Under the pieces are notes generated by a model. The model had not been told where the DNA came from. It worked only from the letters and a program-made list of their open reading frames with translations, and made no database searches. From Owenia fusiformis (taxonomy: Eukaryota > Annelida > Polychaeta > Sabellida > Oweniidae), in assembly GCA_903813345.2 (NCBI GenBank), contig CAIIXF020000011.1, positions 3,932,571 to 3,996,570 of the forward strand: DNA of 64,000 bases, in the 5' to 3' direction. A program made the position numbers and the translations under genes. Positions 11,730 through 23,700 of this stretch are shown here, piece by piece; the stretch's first letter is position 1; each line of letters begins with the position of its first letter.

Positions 11730-14700
11730 CTACATCATATAATTACATTCATTTATTAAACTGGTATCTTTGTTTGCATTTTCTCTAAACCATCCATCAA
11801 GCATAGTTAATTGCTCTCATGATAAATATATAATATACAGGAGTTTAAGTTTACAGTATAGATCACCTGTACAGTTATGGCCATCATCGTTCAAAGCAAA
11901 TCCAGCGTTACAGCTACATTCGTATGATCCCTCATTATTTGAGCAGATATCCGCACATCCACCATTCGCTGTATCACATTCGTTCACGTCTACGTCATAG
12001 AATTACATTCATTTATTAAACTGGTATCTTTGTTTGCATTTTCTTTAAACCATCTATCAAGCATAGTTAATCGCTCTCACGGTAAATATATAATATACAG
12101 GAGTTTAGATTTACAGAATTGATCACCTGTACAGTTATGGCCATCATCGTGCAAAGCAAATCCAGTGTTACAGCTACATTCGTATGATCCGTTAGTATTT
12201 GTACAGTTGTGCTCACATCCACCATTTGCTATATCACATTCGTTAACATCTACATCATAGAATTAAATTCATTTATTAACAGGTATCTTTGTTTGCATTT
12301 TCTCTAAACCATCCAGCAAGCATAGCTATCGCTCGCATGGTAAATATATAATATACAGCAGTTTAGGTTTACATAATACATTACCTGCACATCTAGAATT
12401 ACATAGTTTGTTCAACATGTATCTTTGTTTGCATTTTCTCTAAACCATCAAGCATATATTCTGGAAGAAAGTTCAAGGGTAAGATTTTTCTTCGGATAAC
12501 AATGTTTTTTTTAACATTTCAGCATGAATATAGGGTTGGGACCTCAAAACCACTGAATGGCCGAGCGGCAACCTTGGGCAACTATCTACATACATTTTCT
12601 CATACTAGTACCCCCCCCCCCCTAATATAAAATAATGGGGTACCATCAGACACCTTTATATCCCAGACACTAGTAATAATATAGACTTGAAGTATTCAGG
12701 AAATAGTTTAAGCATGATGCTCAATTCGTATGGTGAAAGTCAAGAAAAAAATCCTTATCCGTTACTGTAGCAACAGTAATAGAACACTATTTGTTATTTT
12801 AGAAATCTATCATTTTGTGGGCACATACGTTATTCGAATTGATGATAAAATATTCAATCACATCATTTATTTCATATGTCTAACATTTCAGTTGCTTTGG
12901 CATCATCACTTCATAATCAGGTTCTTACATTTCACTTTCTTTAACGAGTACAAAGTTGGTCCAAAATAACACTGTTTCTAAAGTTATGCTCTCTAGGTAA
13001 AGAAGGGCTCCTTTAGAGGTAAATAGTCAAGTGGATTTGTTAAAAATGTATAATTTGCAGTTGCAGAACCCCTCCTCACAGCCCCCAAAGATGATTGGTG
13101 AAAACTGGCAAAACATCTTGATTTTCTAGGTTCAAATTGGGATGCAGTATTGAAGGAACATCTACTGACTTTGTCTGATATAACAATATGAAGATTTTAA
13201 CTGTTAGACGATTGGAACTATTTTACTTGAAACATTTTGGAATCCTATCCCATAAAAATGTTGATAAGAGGGCGTGGTCAATTTTACTATCTTGCAGCAT
13301 ATAAAGCTAGAAATATTTACTAACCGATGCATTTAAACATCTCCAAATGTAAAGACAGTATATACGTAGGACACTAGTTAAATGCCCATGACGTTAACCT
13401 TGTATTTAGTATCAGAATGAAATCCAATGCAACCATACAGTAGAGACTAGCAAGGTTGGAATACAATCCAGACATTGGAATGCTTTACAACCCTTTAACA
13501 GAATCATTTACAATACATAGCCATGTGTTTGAAAAGTTGCTAAAATGTTGATTATTGAAAACAACCAAAGATGGCTTCCCATTGGTCAACCAAGCAGCAA
13601 TATAAATCTGACCAAGTTTGCCATCGCTCACAGCTACAAGTGTGATGTGTGAACAGTTGCTTCTCAACATTCGTGGTCGGATCGTCAACTCGCCACTAAC
13701 TCCAGAAACCACTTACTCATATAGAATATATAGAACTTACTCATTCATGATAACCAACATAGTCTAATTGCTCAGATGAGAAAAATTAATGGTTGTTATA
13801 ATTAGACATTATGTCTGATATCCTACTGTATGATAACACTAGATTTCATTATGATACATGTACTAGATATAAAACTTAAATATAAAAAAATGTGCAGTCT
13901 ACTAGATTATAGTAATGAATGAATTACAGTGAATATGTATTGAACGCATTGATCTTTTGTCTAATGATAAATGCTTCTACTGTGCTGCAAAGCAAAGTGA
14001 TAAAATTGACCATAACCATATTTTAGCAGTTTATGGGCTAGTGTTCTAAATTATAACATACTTTTGAGTGTCAAATAACTAAAATCTTCATATTGTTATA
14101 TCAAGCAAAGTCAGTAGGTGTTTTTGGATACTAATTAATGTTAAATCCCAATACATTATTAAAGTGTCTTTCTAAGACTTAGAAGGAGAAATGTGAGATT
14201 TCGAGCCATATGTCTCAAGAAAATGCTCTTACCTTTCTAGTAGGATGAGTTCAGGTGCCAAAAACAGCTGATCAAAGGATGTATATCATTTTCTAATTGA
14301 AAATTTTTGTTGAGCCCTGCATTTTTAACACTGTTTTGACAGGAAGTCATACCCAAAATGAAAACTTAATAAAACAACATTTATCCTAAATGTAGATCAA
14401 AATACTTACTCAGACATGCAAAATGTTATTATTAGTAGTAATGCTGATCATTTTTAAGAAATTTAAGCATGTAAATAAGACTTTTTTCGTCCATGATTAT
14501 ATAGATAAAGAATTTCTTCCTACAGTAAGCTTTGGCAGTTTGGTGTAGAGTGGTTAGATGGGCTCAAACAGACTTTTATTCCAAAAGATCTGGGTTCAAA
14601 TCCCTCAGGTGGAATATGTATTATTCTTTATTTATTTATCAGAAACAAGTCAAATTCTTTACTTCAGAGAATATTTTTAATTTATTGAGACTTTCGACTA

Positions 14701-17700
14701 ATATCCCTTAGTCTTTTTCAAAATATAACAGCATGTATACATTTATGTGACGTCATAAACAGACAATGGAAAATGTAATTATGTAACAAATGACCTAGTA
14801 ACCTAAAAAATAACAACAACAAAAAAAACATAGATACGAAAAAACGAATTTGACTTGTTTCTGATATATTAACCAGAGAGATGAACTTACATAGAATTTA
14901 TTTATTTATTTTATTTTTATTTTGATCCACAATATTTCTAAAATAAATTTTTATATATGGCACTTAAACCATATTTAGTATTTCCAAGGGTTTTAATTTT
15001 TAGATGAAATCATAGAAAGTTACTTTAATTTGAAACTAGAAATTGAATGTTTTTGACAGTTTTCCGGAATTGTCCAACTTTGGGGGCTGTGGTGAGGGAG
15101 TAAGATAAAGTTCTAGAATTTTTTAACAGATTTATGTGACTATTTACTTCAGAAGAAATATGGTTTCATCTTTAAGGTACATAATATTTAGTTTGGACCG
15201 CCTTTATACTCATTAAAGAAAGTGAAATGTAAGAACCTGATTATCAAGTGATGTTGCCATAGCAACTGAAATGTTAGACATATTACACAAATTATATGAT
15301 GAATTATTTTATCTTCACTTCTGATCGTGCTATGTGCTTTAGATAGTTTAAGAATCAAGACTATGAAGACAATTATGAAACCACACAAAATAATGCACTT
15401 CTAAGGTAAGAAATAGTGTTCTATTACTGTTGCTATAGGAACGGATATATATTTTTCTTAATTTTTGTCATGCGGATCAAACATCATACCAAAAATACTC
15501 CCTGAAAATTTCAAGTCAATATAATTATAAGTGTCCCGAGATATAAAGGCGTCCCAACCCTATATTCATGCTGAAAAGTTAAAATGACATTATAATCCGA
15601 AATAAACGATTGGTCCGCAAAATACCCCATATTTCTTCAGGATTAATAGATCACAGCTCTCAGGGTAAATATATAATATACATAATAATAATATGTATAA
15701 AAATATGAAAGGTCGGAATCAATTATTTGATCATAACGTCAGTTTTGAGCGTTTGTTCACATTGATTAAGTATGATGTGTTACTTGGTTAAATGCAGATG
15801 ATATCTCATGGATATATTAATGACCAAAGATAGTAAACGGCCCAAATGCAATTCGAAAACGTATTTATCAATTTACCTATGTAAATTCCGATTTCCTCCC
15901 AAATATTTATTGTACACTGTTGCTCATAAATATTGAATATTTTATAGATATGAACTGTTTGATGGAATATCTACAAAATGATAACATTTTCATGAAAATT
16001 CGTAATACTTTATCATTCCCTCATCAGTTTTGCATATAAAACTGATTGATATGAAAAATTTAAACATTTATGGTTGATTAAACTTGTATTCACTCAGGTG
16101 ACCCTATGACCTCGTGATATTGGTAACTCGAAAGAGGTGTCCAAATCTTAGTTGTAATCATTGTGCACATTTCATAAAAATCTAATGTAGAGTTGGAAGA
16201 GTTTTAAGAAGACATGCCCCATAGAATAAGCAAAAAAAGCATGGCAGGTCATAGGGATGGTGCTCTCTGGCATGAAACACACTGCCAGTGCCAGGACCCT
16301 AGGGGTGTGCCAGTAACAGTCTCTAAAATGTTGCAGTGGTACCAAAAACACAGGAATGTGACTCCAGGTCACATCAAAAGTAGCCCTAGAGGGAAAAATG
16401 CAAGAAAATACCACCACCTGGTGCATCTATGTCATCAAAATCGCTTTAAGTCAACCAGTAGTCTATGAGATCAATGGCTGCACACCTCAAAACCTGTGTT
16501 CCAGAGCTTTAGACAACCAGTGCTTTCTTTATAACGGATGCGAGACGATGAGACCTTTAAGGAGACCACAGCTGACTAATCGTAATAAAGAAAGGTTTCT
16601 TCAATGGGCAGGAAAGCATCAAAACGTTGGACCTAATCTTTGGTGTCATATGACAGCATGTGAAGAAAAAAGATGTGTCCTTCACAAAGTTGATAATTGT
16701 GTTTGTTTCTGTAGTAGACCAGGGGAAAGAGTCAATAAGGACATTTACTCATGTGGCAGTCAATGAAGACGGCCCTATATGTGTTTGGAGCAGTATTACA
16801 GAGGTTTGATTGGAATAGTACTTCAGAGGTTGCACCCCCTTGGTGATTCCCAAACATAATTTCAGAGTATTTTGACCTTTTGGACTTCCTTCAAGTACCA
16901 CATGCAAACAGAGTGTTTTGGGGCAACATTTAACTGCAGAATGATCATGCTATTGCATATGCTAGTGGTATCGTGTTACCTCAGGGTAGGCAACTTGGAC
17001 CAGCTACCATGGGCACAAAATTCAGCCAATCAGGCTAATGCAGAACAAATGTGGGACGACCTTGGTAAAGAGATTCGTGACTTGGACCCCCACCTCAAAA
17101 GGGGCACGTAAGATATGGCAAGCCATCTTCAAAGGGCTATATCTAAGAATGCTTTATCCACAAAAACAAATGGTTCTGTTAGATCCATGTCTCGTCTTCA
17201 ATAAATGACAGTAGGATGATAATCAAGTTGAATGGATTATCTCTTAAGCTGTTCCTAATCCAACCATCTTCACCAATTTTCCCTAATTCTGACGCAATTT
17301 TCACCAAAAATGCAGCATTTTATTTCAGCTTTTATGGTAAAATTACAATTTATTGTGAGGAATGATCTACCTATTAGGAAAACGTGATTACTTTGGGATT
17401 AGGATAATTCAAAAACAATAACTTTTTTTAGGCCGAATTTTTTACCAAAAAGTAGCAATTTTTTAATGAGATTAACGCACAAAAACATTGAGCTATGTCA
17501 CATGATTGATTTCCAAAAAGAAAAAAATGATCTAAATGAGATTTTTACCTCATAGGCCATGATTTTAGTGTGAAGTGTATGAAAAGATGTCACTTAGAGC
17601 GACATTTAGATGTACCCTATTTTATGCAATGATGTTTATAGATAGAGTTATATATGTTCCATAGATGGCATGATATATTCTACATGAGTGCTTAATACCC

Positions 17701-20700
17701 TGTGTATTCATTGTTGCATAATTGCGTATTATAGAAATGAGCATGGATATGACAACATGACTGTGTCGTGTAAAGTATGTACAGTAAAACATAAATGTTC
17801 TTTCATTTTACTAAGTATAATTGGCCCTGCCTAAATAGTCGGGATTTTATAGCTATAAAACGAAACATGGTCCAAAATGCCAGCCTCATCTCATGACTAC
17901 GTGCTATCTCTGAGATAATGTCAACCCCTACAACAAGTAGGAGAACAATTCCTGTGACGGTGAACTTCTACCTCAACCGACCAGTGCAGGTCTGTCTGAA
18001 GGGACGAGGCTGAAATTTGTAGAATGGCCATAGAATTGTGACCTTGAGGAATGGAACCATGAAACATGGTAAAATGCGAAAAGATTTTGCATGGTAAAAT
18101 TAACTAAATATGATTTCAACTCATACTTGATGAATGAGTTAATAACGTTTCTTTGGATGACATTTTTACCTCACCCTGTAATTCATTTTATTTTCACTCA
18201 TATTCATTTCAGCCTGCTCAATTAAAGAATCTAGGTTGAATAGCCCAAACCAGGCACATGTAATTACATAGAACTATTCAGTATATAAATAGCTCTACGT
18301 GAATGACACAACTGTTTTATACACAAACAATACAAGGTAAAATACAGGATTAAGGCAATTCATAACGCTGAGTAAGTCACTCTCCGAGTGTTTGAAACAG
18401 TGTAACAAACAACGTATTTATGACACTTAGCTGCCCTCTATTTTGTAATTGTATAATATTAGTATGAAGCACTTTATAATATCAGAAAAAGTCACGAAAA
18501 AAATAACAAAAAGTAGGTTCATAATTAACTTTTCCCCTTTACAGTTTAAATCATGTCTGAAAGTTCAATACAACTTTGCTCTAAAAATTATTAAAAAGGC
18601 CTGCATTTTTGGTGAAAATTGCATCAGAATTAGGGAAAATTGGTGAGGATGGGTGGATAAGGGACAGCTTAAGAGATAATCCAATCAACTTGATTATCAT
18701 CCTAATGTCATTTATTGAAGATAAGACATGGATCTAACAGAACCATTTGATTGTGTGGTTAAATTATTCTTCGAACTAAAAGATATAGTCCTTTGAAAAT
18801 GACTTGCCATATATTACGTGCTCCTTTAGAGACGTTACACACTGCCCAGATTGAAGAATGGGGCATTATTTCACTAAGAAGGTCAGATGTTTTATTCAAT
18901 GCTGGTCACGTAGGATTGATGCTCTGATTGCAGCACAAAGAGGACAGAACGCATATTAGTGCTTTCATTTGATAGAGGACACTTCAATATTCTTGACCAG
19001 ATGACTATCTTGTTTGATCTGTTTTATGTGACGGTTTGGATCGGGGTGTTTTGAAAATGCAAAAATTCTTAGCGTACCCCTGTTTAAATAACAGTAATTT
19101 TCTAAACTAAAAGGTGAATATTTTTTTCTCTAAAAAATATTGATTTGTAGATGAAATATGTGTTTATGATTTGCCTAGAAAATAAATGTCTGAACCGACT
19201 CTAAATAAATGTTCTCTTACTCCAAAACTTAAATTCTGAGCTGCCAAATCTAATATTCCATATTTATGAGCAACGGTGTAAACTCCCGATTTTCTAACGA
19301 TTATTCTAATCAATCCAGATTTTCTCAAGATTATTTGTGTAAACTCGGATTTCCTCCCGATTTTCATTGTAATCCCGATTTCTCCTAATTATCCAAAACA
19401 ATCCAGATTTTCACCCGATTTTTTATCAACACCGGTTTTCTTCCGATTTTTCTTTAGAAAATCCAGATTTTCACTGCGATTTCTATTTTTTTAAATCAGA
19501 ATTCTCCCGTCTTTTAAAACGAAAATATCCCGATTTTTATTTTTTTTTAATTGACGGCTATGTAAATATGTAATATACAGGATTTAAGGTTTACAGAAGA
19601 TCTCACCTGTACAGTTATGGCCATCATCGTGCAAAGTAAACCGATCGTTACAGCTACATTCGTATGATCCTTTAGTATTTGTACAGTTATGCTCACATCC
19701 ACCATTTGCTGAGTCACATTCGTTTACATCTAAATTAAATAAGATGATTTTCAAGTTGAAACTAGAGTTTTCTTGACCACTTTGACACATAATAGAGAGG
19801 TTAAGATACATCTTGTTATCACATCATTGGTTGGATATATATAAACTCCCTTATAATTATTTTCTCAAAGGGGGGCGAGTTGTTTGTAGAATGAAACGGT
19901 TTTTTTCATGAATTTCGCTTATGTTTTTTATCCAAAAAACATCAATGCACTTTAAACATTTTGTTTACTTTAAGATTACACCATGTCATCCAAAAATATA
20001 TTTCTCTTTTTCAAAGATAATCCATGGATTAACACCCAGGTATTTTTATTTTTCAAACTTCAGAGGGCTGGGAATCATTGATGCTCAACGCTTTTGAATA
20101 CGATAAATGCTGTTTTAAATAGGTTTTACGTATGCCAATAATTTCTCAAATTATGTAAGCTGAATGCATTCCATAATCATTAGAATATTCTCTTGGAGGA
20201 ATCCAATGGTAGTTCCAAGCAGATTTTTAGATGGCAGGTAAGTAAATTCTTTAGTACTCGCCTTATTGGGTTGAGTTAGTTTATATTCAAAAATTATATA
20301 TGATTCTGTAAAGATGTCAGTGTGGATGCTATATAGATTGCACACGTATGGTAAGCTGTATAATCCTATATTATGTAACACAAGTACAGTTTTGGTTGAC
20401 ATGATTGTGAGTAAGTGAGAGATTAAACTCTTTAAGCTAGTTCTGCATGTTGATAATTTTTACTAATTTTGGTGATGAATAAATTATCTGATAATTATAA
20501 ATTGGGCAATATTTTTGACATTTTAAGTGGATATAAAGAATTATGGTAACATACACCATGGACCATGCATACACATACAATTACAAATGTGAAAATATTG
20601 TCCCTTTCATTGATTATCGGTATTTGTAATCATGAAAATTAGTGAAAAATATCGAGACATTTCTACCTTAAAATCTATTTTCATTACACTATACTATAGC

Positions 20701-23700
20701 CTACAGTTTATTATTATATCACCACCCTTGGAACTGTCTTATATCACATATTGTATGAAAAGGATTTAATGCCATGGCTTAATGAGTTGTAGAATGATTG
20801 CACTAAGGATGTCTTGAGTGTGCAAAGTCCAGGACAAATAACACGAGTGGATGAAATAATAACAATAATGTGATACTTATCAATTATTATTTTCACATTT
20901 TTATTGCAAGAAAATCTTTTTGCAAGGGTTATAAAGGTTGAAATATTGTGCTGGCTCTATTTGGCTGGAGTTTAATATTCAGACCTAGCTATGTGTGAAT
21001 TGATTATCAATCACATTGTACATTATAATGAACATAATAAATAAAACCATGAATGTTGTTCATAAATCAAACTGGAAACACAATCTTCATCAACATCAAT
21101 TATGGATGGAAAGGCAGTACTTATTTATAAGACATAAATTATTGTAATTGTATGATATCGTATTTGTGATTTGAATATACACTGTGATATTTGAGAAAAA
21201 GAATGTTTTGTTTTAGTTTCATTGCAATTTATAACCCTAAAGCCAGAATCCTTCCTTGTCTTCCAATTTTCTAATAACCTCGGAAGTTCCTACTTTTTAA
21301 AAAATTACAATTTTCCATGATCATTTTTATGTCACCACCACAAGTGGTGACATATTGTTATGGTCTCAAACTTTTTTGTGGACGGTGTTCAGTGGTTGGT
21401 GTTTATCATTTGGCAGTTGGTGTTTGGCAGTTGGTGTCTGTAACAAATGGCAGGTGTTGACATTTTGCATGTGAATGCCTAGTCTTAGTGGTAGCCAACT
21501 GCAATGGATGTAAAACGGATACAGTTAAATAGTTAACTAATACATTTCTTGGCATCAATTCAAATCATATGCTAATTTTAAATGAAAATGCTTTTTGTTC
21601 ATGTTTTACCACTCATAAATGCCATAATATCTCGATGTCACATTCAGGAAAATATGGCTATCAACAAGTTTTGAATTCTTACAATCCTTGAAGTTGTACA
21701 TGTAAGCATACACATCTGTCAGTTCAGTTTATGTGTAAAAGTTAATCCCCTAAGCCTTAATACCTGATGCATGAACTATTATGGATGAGTTACATAATAT
21801 GTACTTGTGCTTTTTAGGTTAATTTTGTGCTGTTTCACCAGATTTGACTGACATCTTTAAATAACAACAATTTGATTTGATGATCAGACAGCAACAAAAC
21901 ATATTAAGTGGCCAAGACAAAAGAATGTTATATGATAGGCATTCTAGGGATTAAGGAATGCATTCAGCTTACATAATTTGAGAAATTATTGGCATACGTA
22001 AAACCTATTTAAAACAGCATTTATCGTATTCAAAAGCGTTGAGCATCATTGATTCCCAGCCCTTCTGAAGTTTGAAAAATAAAAATACCTGGGTGTTAAT
22101 CCATGGATTATCTTTGAAAACGAGAAATATATTTTTGGATTACATGGTGTAATCTTAAAGTAAACAAAATGTTTTAAAGTGTATTGATGTTTTTTGGATG
22201 AAAAACATAAGCGAAATTCATGAAAAAAATCCCCCGATTCATTCTACAAACATCTCGCCCCCCTTTCCCTTTAATACTTTCTCATGGTGGCCAAGTGTAA
22301 ACAGTGGAAATCGACCCGGATGTGTTTTTCAAACCTTTTAGAGTAAGGTTGGTTGATTTTGGATATGAAATTGGTTTCAATTGACTTTATATAAAACTAA
22401 GTAATTTATATTGCTTTCCATCCTAACTTCAGATATCCGTAAACGCGTTATTTGCACGAATCATACGTTATGGTGTGAGGTTCCATATCCATCCGCGAAA
22501 AGGTATGAGGGCCTATATAGTCCATTTAAAAACCTGAGGTTTTGTTCTAAATAACGCCAAAGTTAGCTTCTAGGGTACCTAATATGCCACTATTTGGTAT
22601 CAAAATAAAGAGGAGTTCAACTTTCATTATTTTTAATTACAAAAATAGCGATTTAGGTCAAAAAAGTCCCGACGTGAGCATGTTTACTACGCGTGTACCC
22701 GTCATCTCAGAATTGAGGAAATGGTAGAAAACGCGAGTTACAATAAATGGACGCTGATATGAGGGGTAAGCGTTTTATAGTTGATCACAAATGACATATG
22801 TGCAAAGAATTGTTCTGAATTTTCGAATTTGGTGTTCGATTACGGTAATCACACCTTATAATAGCCTTGTTATATCGGAAAATAAGCGATTATGTCAGCG
22901 TTATACATATATTTGCCTGAAACTCATTAGCTTGACTTGTATTCAATGAATACAACGATTCATAAGGAAAGTACTCACAACATGTGCGAAGACCACAAGT
23001 TAGAAGAGCTTAAATAAGAAGCAGTTGACCGAATACTTTTTTAGATTAAACTATTTAGACGTGTTCAGATATGTCGGTTAATGACGTTGACTTGTTACTG
23101 GAACGATTTAGACGTGTAGAGACATTGAGTATTAATGATTTGAAAGTGGAAAACAGCAACATTAACATTATTTATTTCCAAAAAATGATCAGGATGTAGA
23201 AGAAGTTACAATCTTAATTATAAATGTTTAACAATAATTAAATGTACGACATAATATGTCAAGATTGATCCATGGAAACATTACAGAATTTGAAACTAAA
23301 ATCAATATGGTTAGAATCAGACATGCAAGGTTCATGCAAGTGAGTGTTCGATACGCTTCTCACAGTGGACATATTTTGAATTTCTCACATACTGGATTAA
23401 TGAATCTTACTAAATTAAATGTTCTCAAAGAAACTACGAAACACGATATTGATCCATTATTCATTGAATATTTGATCAAAAGGGGAAGCGTGGCATTTTC
23501 AGATTTTCATGTTAGCAACGCAAACTAGCATGCCACATGGACCATACCCAAAGCAAAGCCATGGTTTTTGTGCTCGCTGACTTTAATATTCGGATTAATT
23601 AAAATTTCATGATGATCATTTATACATTATTTTAAGTTATAATTAGCAATCGGTTACCTTCATTAAAGCTTATGCAGAATGTTGCACGACATCCAGAAGC

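Larger units (their letters stand above)
11730..12490 (-). repeat. Tandem exon-plus-intron duplication, unit about 260 bp
   Basis: The EGF exon together with its introns is repeated head to tail. Shared intron landmarks are TTTGTTTGCATTTTCTCTAAACC and GGTAAATATATAATATACAG-like segments. Full units carry exons at 11867 and 12127. A further unit at about 12290-12490 keeps both intron halves but has lost nearly the whole exon; only CTGCACATC is left near 12387. The same intron motif reappears at about 15660 and 19565, showing that the array was longer before transposons split it. Confidence 0.8.
12488..15606. mobile_element. 3.1-kb foldback element in an intron
   Basis: The outer ends carry CAGCATGAATATAGGGTTGG (near 12531) and its reverse complement (near 15555-15575). 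The arms keep pairing inward: 12770-12960 with 15190-15440, 13060-13140 with 15030-15110, 13140-13330 with 13990-14150. It is thus close to one large palindrome, centred near 13660. The right arm is interrupted by about 0.87 kb (14160-15027). No transposase ORF was found. It may be a foldback transposon or an inverted duplication; no target duplication was identified. Confidence 0.75.
15915..19278 (+). mobile_element. Tc1-like transposon, interrupted by a nested element
   Basis: The ends are CACTGTTGCTCATAAATAT (15915) and its inverse (ending 19278), flanked by TA on both sides (15913-15914, 19279-19280). Removing the nested element (about 17091-18835) leaves roughly 1.6 kb, the normal size of a Tc1 element. 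It sits inside a decayed GATTTCCTCCCGATT-type repeat in the intron of the EGF gene. Confidence 0.82.
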
